From Ectocarpus siliculosus (lineage: Eukaryota > Sar > Phaeophyceae > Ectocarpales > Ectocarpaceae): a stretch of 20,679 bases of DNA. The notes under the pieces were generated by a model. The model was given only the letters and a program-made list of their open reading frames with translations, did not search any database and was not told where the DNA came from. The DNA lies in assembly GCA_000310025.1 (NCBI GenBank), contig FN648778.1:1-20679 (forward strand). The letters are read 5' to 3'. A program made the position numbers and the translations under genes. Shown piece after piece: positions 1 to 9,669 of this stretch (position 1 is its first letter; every line of letters begins with the position of its first letter).

Positions 1-1065
1 GAAGCTGTGCAAAGGCCTAGACCTACAGCACCTAGACTCAGCTAGATATTCCACTCGCTCTTCGTACAGCAGCAGTACACGCCCTACCGAACGGCCGGCA
101 GCCCGGTAGCGCGCACATACAAATCGGTGCCCCCGACAACAGTCTACATTGTAGACTAATTGATTGCTTTCGGCGGTCCTGACATGTTTTTCTAGCAGCA
201 TTCTTCTCCTCCCCTACACACCATGAGTCCCCTGTGCGCGCAGGAACATACTCCACTGAACATACGAGCAGGCGGGCTCTGCAAGCCTGCACAGCTCGGG
301 CTTCAGTGTGCAAGCTAGCAGAGCTGAGCTAGCCGAGTACCACCTCCAAACCGTCAAGAACCGCGTGCGCGCGCGCCCAAAAAGTACGGCATGCTTTCCG
401 AACCTTCCGGAAACCCTACCCCCGAACCCCCTAAAGATCCTTTCGCACGATTGGTAATCCGACCTCGAGGGAGAGCTTTGTGAATAGAACCAAAAAGAGG
501 TTCACCGAGGGAGCGCGCGCACGCGCATCTCCAACCAATGAGGAGACAGTAAATTTAGAAGTAAAGATCCCTTCGCACGGATGGTAAAATGTACTGAGGA
601 AATCATCGTATCGTTTACTGCCTGCGGAAGAATAAGAAATTCTGGGTTTGTTTGTATTTGTACTTTTCTTTAAAAAATACAACACGACGACTGGTCCGCA
701 AAACAAAAAAGCTGCATAGTAATATACATACCCGGTGCCTCATCGTCCATGATCATGTAGCCTCTTCATCCCCCTGACCATGGGCCTCTGAGTCTCCTCT
801 CCGCGCCATGCCTCGCGGGGTGGCGGCAGCCTCCATGCTGGTGACGGTGCTATCGGCGGAGAGGCAAACAGTCCAGTAGTGTCCTCCGCACCAACGGGTG
901 GTTGGTGCTCTGATCGTGCCTGAAGAGGCCGTGCCTCGGGTATCTCGTGTCAGCGCGTGCTGCTGTGATACCCTTTCTGCTCCTCTGCTCTGCTGGCTGT
1001 AGAACCAAATAAATGTGTGGGTTTGTGGAGTGGTTCTGCAGGCGTTTTCTTTTATGGCAGTAGAA
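1..1065. other. Non-coding stretch, no gene recognised
   Basis: No reading frame here has a recognisable domain, and both strands show only short frames of biased composition. Visible content: alternating purine-pyrimidine GC tracts near 363-377 and 511-526, A/T-rich DNA around 590-720, and a 25-bp direct repeat listed separately. No tRNA or rRNA was seen. Confidence 0.5.
433..587. repeat. Short direct repeat pair, 25 bp, 130 bp apart
   Basis: Positions 433-457 and 563-587 align over 25 bp with 22 identities; both begin AAAGATCC and end TGGTAA. The interval contains alternating GC tracts. The pair could be a decayed tandem duplication or the ends of a small element. No function is known. Confidence 0.5.
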
Positions 1066-1286
1066 TACCGTATATGACACAAGATAACGCACCCCCTTGG
1101 CCGATTTTCAAAGCTCGATTTCTCAACAGCAGGAAGAGTCACAGCGCCGAAAACGGCGGCGTTGGAACCGTCTCGTCGAGAGCTGTTCGAAAACGTATTG
1201 TTTCATTTATGCATCCTCTTCATCGTGGAGTAATCGAGCTTTGAAAATCGGTCCAGGGGGTGTGTTATCTTGTGTCATATACGGTA
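1066..1286. mobile_element. MITE-like element with 55-bp terminal inverted repeats
   Basis: Positions 1066-1120 and the reverse complement of 1232-1286 match at 52 of 55 bases. Both ends read TA-CCGTATATGACAC, so a TA dinucleotide flanks a 217-bp body. This is the target-site pattern of Tc1/mariner-type elements. The inner part (1121-1231) carries no transposase and no recognisable domain, so the element would be non-autonomous. A further 7-bp inverted match (ATGGCAG, starting near 1054 on the left and mirrored near 1298 on the right) lies outside the TA. The true ends could therefore be slightly further out and the TA internal. The structure is seen directly; the superfamily is inferred from the TA flank alone. 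Confidence 0.7.
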
Positions 1287-2960
1287 ATCCCTGCCATCTA
1301 ATGGCAGATTTCAGATTTTCGGCGGAGCACCCATAAATAGGGCAATTTTTTTTTTTTTTTTTGTTCTTAATATGACACCACGAAACCATCTCCATCATAG
1401 AAAAGAGTCTGAGACAGATTAGCAATGGATTCATAGCGTCAGAAAAGTACCTGTATGTCTACGATTTCCCAGACAGCATATAGGGACATCTCCCCTGCGG
1501 GTAACAGGCTCAACATTTTTTGTAAGACACGGAAGAACTTCCAACAATCATCTGTGTTTTAGAGGGGTAGAGCCGGGTAGATGCCTAACTCCCACCAATC
1601 ACCTGTCGAGTATTTTGTAAGACAGAGACAGATGATTGGGCGATGGGCACGATGCTCTCGGCAGAATCACTGAAATCCTCTCGCACAGCAGCACCATACA
1701 CATATCACGTATAGACAACATACGATACAACCAGCACAGCAGTATACGCACTGCTGTAGGCCAAGGGCAGCCAAAGGCATATACATCATGGGAGGCGTTG
1801 GGTGGGACTCTTGCGTCCCGTTGCCTGCTGTCGGCAGCACAAGCGAGTGACGACGCAAGTCATTTTATTAGGCGCGTACTAATCTCAGTTCGGTTTGACT
1901 CGCCCTTTCTATCTGGGGGGGGAAGATATAAAAATCACCACCAGCTGACAGCAGGTAGGCGGACCGGTGCAGAAGAAAACAAAAATCTCTATTCATCGCC
2001 GGGTCTCTTAAACCAAGATATAATCGGTTGCAGGTGACTGACGGTTTTTTGTTGTTGTTGCTGACGCTGGTCCCTTTTTTCAGCTTGTTGGGACTGATGT
2101 GCTACTACCGCAGCAGTGCCTGATGCCTGCGTCGTTATCTCATTGCCATACCCGCCGGACCTACACCTGCATGTCCACTGCACCTGCTCTGTCTGATGGT
2201 CGAGAGATAGATACGATCCTTGGCTGGTTGGAAGATTTGCTTCTTTTGTTCCCGTATCCATGCGTACTGCCGGTTGCCGCGATTATTAGTTTTTCCGACT
2301 GATTTATGCAGATGCCGAACTCCGTTTGGGGTGCTGGCGCTGTTTTTGTAGCCGCCTGCTGCGTGATCTGGTCTTTTTGCCCAACCTGCTGTGTGAACAC
2401 GCTCGGGCTCCTTCTCGAGCATGCTCACCTTTCCACGTCCTTGCGGTTTTCGGCCGTGACCTCTGCACGCAGAGGGAAAGCGTTGGCTTGTGTCCAGATT
2501 CTGATGTGATGATGACGTGTTTGGGGTACTGGCTTCTCTGGGGGTTTTTTGCCGCCTTTATTTCGCCGCATCCACTTTCTACGCCACCTCATCCGATGCT
2601 AGCATCACGCCCAGACACACCCTTCACCTCGTGCGACCGGCGAATGTCTGCGTCTGCGCACATCACTGCACTTTCCTACCAGCAGTTTGTCCTCTTGCGT
2701 GGCGGTTCCGCTGTTTCGACCCGCATGCGTGCCACTTGAAGATCTACGTCGGCACCGGAGATCGTGTCCCGCCCTACCGAGCTCCTGTTGCTTTGTAGAT
2801 GTACTGCTATGTAGTCATGTGACTCACGAGTGAGTGCTACTCCCGAACTCAAGTTATTGCGATGACCCACACTAGACGCGATTGCAACTCTCGGAGACAC
2901 CACCACCGCGTGTGCTTTCACCTTGCACAACGGTACCTGCGGGATGAGACAGCAGTACAA
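1287..2960. other. Non-coding stretch with a 17-T run
   Basis: No gene was recognised. A run of 17 T lies at 1346-1362, just downstream of the MITE; it could be a replication-slippage tract or the reversed poly(A) tail of an old retroposed sequence. The words TTTTGTAAGACA (near 1518 and 1612) and ATCATCTGT with its inverse ACAGATGAT recur within about 100 bp. A short GTT run is present near 2047-2060. Reading frames of 60-140 codons occur on both strands but have no recognisable motifs and overlap one another freely. Confidence 0.5.
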
Positions 2961-3034
2961 ACCGCGAACATCAGGTTGCATCGAACCGTATCACCACCAC
3001 CGTTGTGCACAGCCCGTGCAGGCAAGCTTCTATA

Positions 3035-4345
3035 TGTCGGGGAATAGTGTTCACAAACCCGCCGGGGATGGATTGACCATAAGGGCTGCACACCAGGATG
3101 TTCGGGTATCCCTGTATGTGTACGAACGCTGCTACTGCTGTATAGACACACCAGGTGCTGCTCCCTTATGCAATTTTTCCTGTTCTCAGCGATCGTTGTC
3201 AACATTTATTTTATCTCTTGCACACGCGAACCTGTACCGTGCTGCCGACTATCTACTCTGCTGTTACTGCTGTACGCCACAATACCCAAGGGTAATGGGC
3301 CCACCCTATATCTTCCTGATGTGTTTGTGCATCCTACACTTGACGATATTTCAACACTTGAGTGCGCGGACACAGAAATGTGTGTTTTGTTTTTACACAG
3401 CTGCTGTACAACCTGCTGACCGCACCGCATCCAGAGCAGCACGGCAGCTGTGTACAGCACATACATGCAGGCATGACTCCATATAATGTCTAGGAAAACG
3501 TGTTCACACAATGACCGCTGGAGATATGGATCGACCATAGTGGGTACACACAAGGGTGTTGGAGTAGCACTGCTGTATGCGTATATTCTGTACGTTTTAC
3601 CCGTGTAAGGACGTTCTGCTGTGCAGATATACTGTACACCCTGTGCTACGCCCATTGTGGATCTTGTCTGTCCTTCAGCGATCGTTGTTGGCTGCAGTTT
3701 TTTCCACGCACGCGATATCTTTATCCGTGCCTTCTGCAACAATTGTGGGTAGTTTTACACCCATCATTTTTGCTGTCAGCGATGTACGCTGTCCGACCTT
3801 GCCCTCTCTGCTGATCATCATTCACGTGTAAGATGCAACCACCCCACGAAATCATGGACGCACTGCACCACAAACTTCTACACCTTCATCGTGCCGGCTG
3901 AAGATCGTATGATTCACCTAACGCTATGAGGGGGAATCGACGGAGCCTCACAACTATTATATTACATTGATTTCTCTCATTCTCCAGGTCAACACACGAT
4001 GTCCATGGGGGGGGGAGTCGTGGTTGTGTACTACATATCCATAAACCGTTTCACAGATAGATTTCTTCCGATGGGGGTGCTACATTTGTACACAGCATCG
4101 ACTACCTCCATCGACTTCAAAAGGCGTGTCGAGATCTGCTTGAAGGCCGTTCGATGCCATACCGAGGAATGTATGCCCCGACAGACAACGTTTGGGGATG
4201 GATCGATCATAGTGGACGCAAACGCGTGGGTTGTGTATCACAATGTAGATTAATTGACCTTGTTGTACGTTGCGTGGGATGCTGCTGTGTATGTACGCCA
4301 CGTACTGCTGACAGTATGTATCGTTCCACTCCAACGATTGTCTGT
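3035..4345 (+). repeat. Three diverged copies of an intergenic repeat
   Basis: Three stretches share words in the same order. GGATGGATTGACCATA (about 3064), GGATCGACCATAGTGGG (about 3523) and GGATGGATCGATCATAGTGG (about 4195) align. Each is preceded by a GTTCACA- or GACAGACAA-like word. Each is followed 120-155 bp later by CAGCGATCGTTGT (3187 and 3678) or CAACGATTGT (4333). Words resembling TACTGCTGTACGCCAC also recur. Spacing is about 460 bp, then about 670 bp. Reading frames in all three are unrelated and show no domain, so this looks like an old non-coding tandem array, or three insertions of one element. Copy borders cannot be set by eye. Confidence 0.45.
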
Positions 4346-4627
4346 TGGCATAACTTCCTGCTGTATGTGCGAGAATTGACCTTTTTCAAGGACAGAGATG
4401 CCCCTTTGTCCCTTTGTGGTAGAGCGTATATCGTGTCATTGCGCCACGTCACTTCAATCAATATCTGGTACATAGCTTTCCGACAAACGTTGTTTTGCTC
4501 GTTGGCATTTGGCTGGCCGTTCCCTGTGTGTGAGACTGTTTATCGCGAGATCGAGAGTTCAGATCTTACCGTCCGACTGTTTTAGTGTCTGATGACACGC
4601 ATGTGTGTTGATCCGGATATTGACCAT

Positions 4628-4685
4628 TGTTTTGGAGAATCTGGAACACTACACGATGTTTTGGAGAATCTGGAACACTACACGA
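4628..4685. repeat. Perfect tandem duplication, 2 x 29 bp
   Basis: Two adjacent identical 29-bp units begin TGTTTTGGAGAATCTGG and end CACTACACGA. The lack of divergence suggests a recent slippage or unequal-exchange event. It sits at the 5' edge of the decayed gag-like region. Confidence 0.85.
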
Positions 4686-4689
4686 TGCA

Positions 4690-5234
4690 TATCAAACAGC
4701 CATCAAAATAAACAACCAACAGAGACGTGCAGAGCAAACAGAAAGACAGCCGCAAAGGACAGCGGAACAAAACCAGGCACGCATCGGAAGCCCACTGGAG
4801 ACACACGAGCATCGAGTCGTGAACGTCTTCACCGCTCGTCAACGACATGAACTGCGTGAACATCAACCTGCAGCACCACCAGCATGGAGGACTGCTCCCT
4901 CAACAGCAACGGGATCCCTTCAGCGCCACCAGCATGGCGGAATGCCACTTCACCAGCCACCTCCTCAACACCACCAGTAAGGAGGGCACCCCTTCGCCAG
5001 TCAGGAGGACCCCTCCGCATCACCAACACGGGGGCAGATTTCGAGCTGCTTCCGCACCAGCTCGTTGGTTTCTACGAGCCGGGGGGGTTACCACCAACCG
5101 TTAATCAGTCAGGCGGCTTCCACCCACCTGAAGGTTTTCCTCAACTTTCCCAGGGTCACGAGTTCCACCCTCAACCTCGGGCAGGGGGGGAGTCGTTGGA
5201 CCATCAGCATCAACAGCAGCCAGGTCTTCTGTAA
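4690..5234 (+). pseudogene. Decayed Gag-like Q/H/P/G-rich region
   Basis: Forward frames across this stretch encode glutamine-, histidine-, proline- and glycine-rich protein. From 4690 the composition is Q/R/T-rich. From 4870 three copies of an HQHGG-like motif appear, followed in another frame by phrases such as GGFHPPEGFPQ. The frame changes at least once and stops at 5232-5234. This composition, lying about 1 kb upstream of a protease remnant on the same strand, fits the C-terminal part of a retrotransposon Gag. No zinc knuckle or capsid core could be recognised. An old low-complexity cellular exon is the alternative. The assignment is an inference from context. Confidence 0.35.
4871..5035. 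repeat. Degenerate ~48-bp tandem repeat inside the gag-like region
   Basis: Units start near 4871, 4921, 4967 and 5013. Each opens with a version of CAGCACCACCAGCATGGAGG, giving spacings of about 50, 46 and 46-49 bp. The first two units are closest. The units encode the recurring HQHGG-type peptide in one frame, and frame changes between units show that the coding role is lost. Confidence 0.5.
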
Positions 5235-5766
5235 GGTGGCCTACCTCAACCTCCGATGGGACCTATACACGGACCCAGGAGTGGAGGGCGGACATCAGGA
5301 ACCGCAGCTGCACTCTTCCGGTGGTCAGCGCCAACGTGACAGAGACCCCAAACCGTGTCGTCAATGCCACCATCCAGAAGCGTATCGTCCACGGCACGGC
5401 AGACTCCACTGTACAGGTTTCCGAGGCCCTCAGAGGTGGCCAACCCAGCGGTTTTTGGCACTGTGGTCGGCACGGCAACAACAAAGGACGCCCTTCACGG
5501 TGTGCACCTCGTCGTCGTTGGGGGGGAATGAGATACCAAGAACCGAAGGAACGACGGCAGACCCAACACGCGTCCAGATCCCGTCGTCTGAACCACACGC
5601 ACCGCCAAAGCATTCAGCAGCAGGGAGGACACATCTTCCTTGAGGGAGTGACGACGAGGAGCGGGAGCAAGGACAGAAAGGAAACAGTGTCGGATGTGTT
5701 GGGAGGAAGCTTCCGGAGGACGCGCCGAGACCGGACGCTTCGGAGGACGCCATCAAGTGTTACATC
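5235..5766 (+). other. Connecting stretch of the decayed retroelement
   Basis: No domain was recognised. The forward frames stay fairly open but switch repeatedly. One ends with cysteine and basic residues near 5690-5800, the place where a nucleocapsid would be expected, but the cysteine spacing does not match a zinc knuckle. It is treated as part of the same degraded element because of its position between the gag-like and protease remnants. Confidence 0.3.
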
Positions 5767-6561
5767 ATGGACTCCAAAAACTGTGTTGCAACTACACGCA
5801 TGAGCGCGCGTTTGTGGGGGAGTATGCCAAGAAGAAGATGCGGCAACGATGGAACCCCACTGTTGAAGTGGACCAATTCCCACACGAGTACCCGGAGGAG
5901 GCGCACAAGGAGGGCCGCCCAGGAGAGGCAGAGTCTGAAGGCACGGATGGGGAGATCTCGGCTCACCACTGAGGGCGCGCCCTGGGAGAGCGCTTCCTGG
6001 AGAACACACGTGGTGGCCATCACATGCGAGAGCTCAGTGGCACACAGAAGGGTCCGAGATTGCGGTTGTGGCTCCCATCAGTACAACGATTTCGTTATCC
6101 AGGGGATCACAACAAGCATGGGCGCAAGCACATCTCAGGAACACGCGAACACGCCACGGAGTCAAACCGTGAACGTCCTGATTGACTCTGGACCGGGGGG
6201 AGATAACAAGGTCCCTGCTGCGGTTGTCCAAGGAGTGGAGAGGACGCAGTACGGGTGTTTTCCGCGAAAGGAAGCAGTTACGGAGATCCTGGTCCAGGAA
6301 AGTTTCGACCGATACCTTCCTCGTCAAAGAGGGCGCTTCTACCATGACTGGAGCCTCCGAGAGGGAAGTCTTCAGCTTTACACGCACAGGACGCGAAACA
6401 GGAGGAGGAAGATAGCTGCTGACTTTCTACGAAGCGGAGGGAGCTCTACATTTGGGGTCCACGACATGGGACGACGAGGGGACTCTACAGGGTCGATCCT
6501 CGTCAGTCCAGAGATCCACGTGCTTGCAGTGTTAGTGTTGGGATCGATGCACGTGTCATGA
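5767..6561 (+). pseudogene. Retroelement aspartic protease remnant
   Basis: A 264-codon forward frame contains TVNVLIDSGPGGDNKV; the catalytic DSG is at 6184-6192. The context (hydrophobic residues, then IDSG) is typical of a retrotransposon aspartyl protease of the Ty3/gypsy type, which cuts Gag-Pol. The usual residue after DSG is A or T; here it is P, in a run of six G (6195-6200) where slippage is likely. Upstream residues are basic and fit a degraded Gag C-terminus. A gypsy RNase H remnant lies only about 740 bp downstream on the same strand, so the reverse transcriptase that should lie between is deleted or beyond recognition. The protease call rests on this single motif plus context. 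Confidence 0.45.
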
Positions 6562-6920
6562 TATTACCAACTACCGCTAGTTGATCTTGAGGGTGCTCAA
6601 GGGTGGATGATGGATCCAGGTTGTCAACGCATCAACCCCTCTTGCAGTCATCACGAAGACAGCGCAAGTTGCTAGGGCGCTAGCAGCGAACTGCGACGAC
6701 GTGGAACGAAGGCGAGCGGACCAGATTCAGAATAACGGCAGGAGAGTGAAGATCCAGCAGTGGATGTGAACGCAGCAAATATGGGACAGCTTGCGGAGAC
6801 ACTAGAGCGATGGCTGAAGCTACTGCACGAGTCCCAGCACTTGTTCCTGAAGGACGCGGGAGGTAGTCCCAAAGAAGCCGCGCTCGACGAGTGTCGTAAG
6901 GACGGGAACAAGCCGCAGCG
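6562..6920 (+). other. Unrecognised stretch between protease and RNase H remnants
   Basis: A full RT domain would not fit between 6200 and 6920, and no catalytic YxDD motif or other RT landmark is visible. A forward frame from 6760 gives a leucine-rich helical peptide (LAETLERWLKLLHESQ) that runs towards the RNase H remnant. It could be the connection region, but this was not recognised with certainty. Confidence 0.35.
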
Positions 6921-7300
6921 TTCGGAGAAATCGTCGAGAGGCTCACGATCCAGCCAGTCGTGCCCCCCGACTTCACAAACCGTTCGCGCTCCACACAGAG
7001 GCCAACACCCTAGCAGCAGGCCCAGTTCTCACGCAGAAGATGGAGCGTGATACTCGGAGCGTGATACACGTTGGAGCACTCAAGACCTAGCTGCAACGCC
7101 GGCAGTTCACTCTCATCACGGATTGCACGGCGCTGATGTGGCTCTTCACCAACTAGAACCTTGACGACCAGGTGTTCCACGTGTTGCAGCTAACGCCGGG
7201 GGTTCTAGCGCCCGCAGAGGAGTATGTGTTGGCGTATGAGCAGGTACAAACGCGTCTCACATCTAGGAAGCCGCGGCCGGTTACTCTCGAGCGTGGATGA
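6921..7300 (+). pseudogene. Ty3/gypsy-type RNase H remnant, frameshifted, with stops
   Basis: From 6921 the frame reads FGEIVERLTIQPVVPPDFT, the usual lead-in to the RNase H of gypsy-type Pol (LT..PVL..PDF). One base is missing near 6977. The next frame continues KPFALHTEANTLAAGPVLTQ, then RRQFTLITDCTALMWLF, the second landmark of this family. Stops interrupt that frame at 7088-7090 (TAG), 7154-7156 (TAG) and 7298-7300 (TGA). The catalytic TDAS motif reads TEAN, so the first active-site aspartate is glutamate. RNase H would degrade the RNA strand during reverse transcription; this copy cannot be active. Recognition of the family is fairly secure. Confidence 0.7.
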
Positions 7301-8090
7301 GGGCGACAGGCAGTTTTAGACCTGCTGGACGCCGTTTGTGTTTTAGACTCAGGTTGAAAAATGCTTGAGTGCACCGAGGCCAATGCGGGAGCAGACCAAA
7401 CAGACGTGATTGCCAACCGCTGGACCAGCAGTTATGTCAGAACATCCTAGAGGAGTTGAAACCTGGGGTACTGATCGGGAACACGTTCGGGAGCGCTAAT
7501 GACCAAGACTTTGGGGTAATGACGTTACGGACGGCAGACGCCATCGTGAAGATTAACATCTCTTTCCGAGTTCAGATTCTGGTGACGGAAAAGCCGGTCG
7601 GATTCGCGGGAAAAAGATTGGAACGACGGCCTACAGCCAGACTAACGGCGAGCAGGATGTGAGACGGCACCGGCATCGACGACGTCTGTCGGAGGACCCA
7701 CGGCCAAGCGTCGCGAACTGGTGGTCACAGTCAAGAGGAGCAGAGATGACATCCTGAAGGCCAAATTCTCTGGGTAAAGGAGGATGTGGAGCGACCTGTG
7801 CGTGCGACTCCGACGGGGAGCACCTTCTTGGTCGACAAGGTTGCACCTTCTTGAAGTGAGGACACAACGCCGGGGAGACATGTTCGTTATACGGTGCCGA
7901 ACACCCGCGAGCACATCGTAGATCACAATACAGCCGAAGGATGCAGGGCCACTTGACAAAGCCCACGATCTGTCGCGGGAGGACAACGTGAAGCTCACCA
8001 CAGCTGAGGACAGGATCGGCTTTCCGCCGGCTCTCAGGCGGTGTGACGCGGCTTTCGTGATGCCAGAGACCACGTTGGCACCCATGCTGC
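7301..8090. other. Probable downstream debris of the gypsy-type element
   Basis: No integrase HHCC or DDE motif was found, although an integrase would be expected downstream of RNase H in this order of elements. A forward frame 7369-7662 gives a reasonable-looking peptide (NILEELKPGVLIGNTFGSAN) without a recognised domain. Frequent stops in all frames point to decay. Confidence 0.3.
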
Positions 8091-8252
8091 GAGAGGTACT
8101 TCATCGACTGCAACGTCGAGGAAGTCCTCGGCGACGGATGGATGCTACACATGAAAACGAAGAAGGTCAAATACTGCATGGAGAGAACGAGCGTCATTGA
8201 TTTGGCCAGCTTGCAGGAGGACGAGGCAAAAACAACCACGATGGCAGGATGA
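8091..8252 (+). pseudogene. Short coding-like relic, function unknown
   Basis: A 53-codon stretch without a start codon reads ERYFIDCNVEEVLGDGWMLH and continues MKTKKVKYCMERTSVIDLAS before a TGA at 8250-8252. The mix of hydrophobic, acidic and lysine residues looks like genuine former protein, unlike the arginine/serine-rich frames around it. The family was not recognised. It may be the tail of a retroelement protein (the gypsy remnant lies upstream on the same strand) or an exon of a lost gene. Confidence 0.3.
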
Positions 8253-8379
8253 TTTGGCGGAACGGCCGTCAACAGGGTTGGTCGATCAGACTTCCAAGTC
8301 ACACCAGCTGAGACTCGGGAGAGCGACTCGGAGAGCCCGACAGCCAGAGGACGCTCAGCGGCCACCGTCGCAGGAGGAA

Positions 8380-8620
8380 GGATCGTCGTCTGCGACACTG
8401 TTTGTATCACCGCTAGAGCCAATCTCGACGTCGTCATCGACCTCGACGCAGGCACATTTTGACATCGGCAACGACATCAGCGTCGACACAGCACCGACAT
8501 CATCAGCGTCGGCATCAACGTCACCATCGACGTCGACAGGCACCGACAGCGGCAGCAACATCGGTGTCCACAGTCTGAAACGACCTCAGCACCGACATCG
8601 GCGGAGACAACAGCGCCAGT
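8380..8620 (+). repeat. Cryptic low-complexity tract of CGACAT/CGACGTC-like words
   Basis: The DNA is built from imperfect hexamer words such as CGACAT, CGTCGA and CATCAG. In one forward frame it encodes a Ser/Thr/Ala-rich peptide (SSASASTSPSTSTGTDSGS). There is no regular period. It could be a linker of a decayed protein or simple-sequence expansion. Confidence 0.45.
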
Positions 8621-9360
8621 AGTGTTAGAACAATCAACTCCGGCTCAGACAAAATACTCGGAGAAGACGGCGCGGAGGGAGCTTATCTCGATAAAAGCTG
8701 CTGGAGCTCGGTCAATCCGCTGTGACCTGGAGACAGAGAATACCCGGCGAGGCTGGCTGAAGAGATGTCTGGATTTCGAACCTACCAACCATCCTCAGGG
8801 GCGGGGGCGAGATGCTGAACACTCGTTCTGCAGGAGATGCTGTCGGATCTCTGCCAGGCATAGCCAGACCGGTGGGACGAGCACGTAGCAGCGGTCACTT
8901 TGGCTCATCGCACACAACGGACGAGAGTCTTCTGGACAGTGAGTCCGCGTGTCAGCTGCTTTTGGACGGGCACCATGCACACCGGTTGGCCAACTGTCGC
9001 CGACATTGGACGGCTCAGGACAAGCGTTACCGTCGGAGCCAAGTAGAAGAGAAGAGGCGGACAACAATCGTGCTCGAGACGTTACGAAAACGACAAGCCA
9101 ACAACAACTGACAACGTGAACTTACGCACGGGTCACGCGAACGCCGCCCGGGGCGACGGCTAAGGATGGAGACAAGATACTCGTCACGGAGAAGGCCAAT
9201 ACACTCCAAAGAGATGTATGTAGTTCACCTCACACTCGCCCACAATCATTTCACGGCCCCGAGTAGGTTTGAGCTTCACAGTCAAAGTCAACGGTTGTCA
9301 CAAGTGACAAGAGGACCGTAACCGCCACGTGCTTCAAGCTGTTTTACCCTCGATCGCAGG
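8621..9360. other. No gene recognised
   Basis: Forward frames of 80-100 codons (for example 8812-9111) are basic and serine-rich, with no recognised motif. No repeat, RNA gene or regulatory site stands out. Confidence 0.4.
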
Positions 9361-9516
9361 AGATCCAACATCCTCGAGGACGAGTTTGGCCACTTCGTGT
9401 GGTCACCGGACTTAGGACTTGCCGCCGAAAGCTCATCCCTTTTCTTATACGTTGGTGAACCTATGGGTGGCTCAAGGCACAAAAGGTACATCATCAGCGT
9501 GGACGTGGGAGTTTAA
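9361..9516 (+). pseudogene. Short coding-like relic, function unknown
   Basis: An open forward stretch reads SNILEDEFGHFVWSPDLGLA and further on LFLYVGEPMGGSRHKRYIIS before a TAA at 9514-9516. After the stop the same frame resumes with plausible protein (QYFLLEFPCGTERGSEL) to about 9600. The balanced composition suggests former coding sequence with a nonsense lesion. The family was not recognised. It is on the same strand as the retroelement debris upstream and may belong to it. Confidence 0.3.
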
Positions 9517-9669
9517 AGGAAAGTATCAGGCGGGCAATACTTCCTCTTGGAGTTTCCCTGTGGGACCGAGCGGGGAAGTGAGCTCACGAATCAAGAGGGC
9601 AACACCGTCATTAGCCGAAAGTGAGTTTGCGACTTCTACGATCGGGAAGAGCTCAACCGGAGGGAGTTG

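Noticed and set aside
355-530. CpG-rich alternating tract as a promoter
   Set aside because: Short GC alternations only; no gene downstream and no core promoter elements.
2923-3486. 187-codon cysteine-rich forward frame, possible secreted protein
   Set aside because: It overlaps the diverged intergenic repeat, the other repeat copies do not keep the frame, and there is no signal peptide or regular cysteine spacing.
3206-3742. 178-codon reverse-strand frame
   Set aside because: It spans two repeat copies on the opposite strand, has no motif, and competes with an equally long forward frame.
4154-4585. 143-codon forward frame
   Set aside because: No domain. It starts inside the repeat, and the composition (Cys, Val, Arg runs) looks like translated non-coding DNA.
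7631-8455. 274-codon reverse-strand frame
   Set aside because: Ser/Pro/Arg/Cys-rich translation with no motif. The forward strand in this region holds the retroelement debris.
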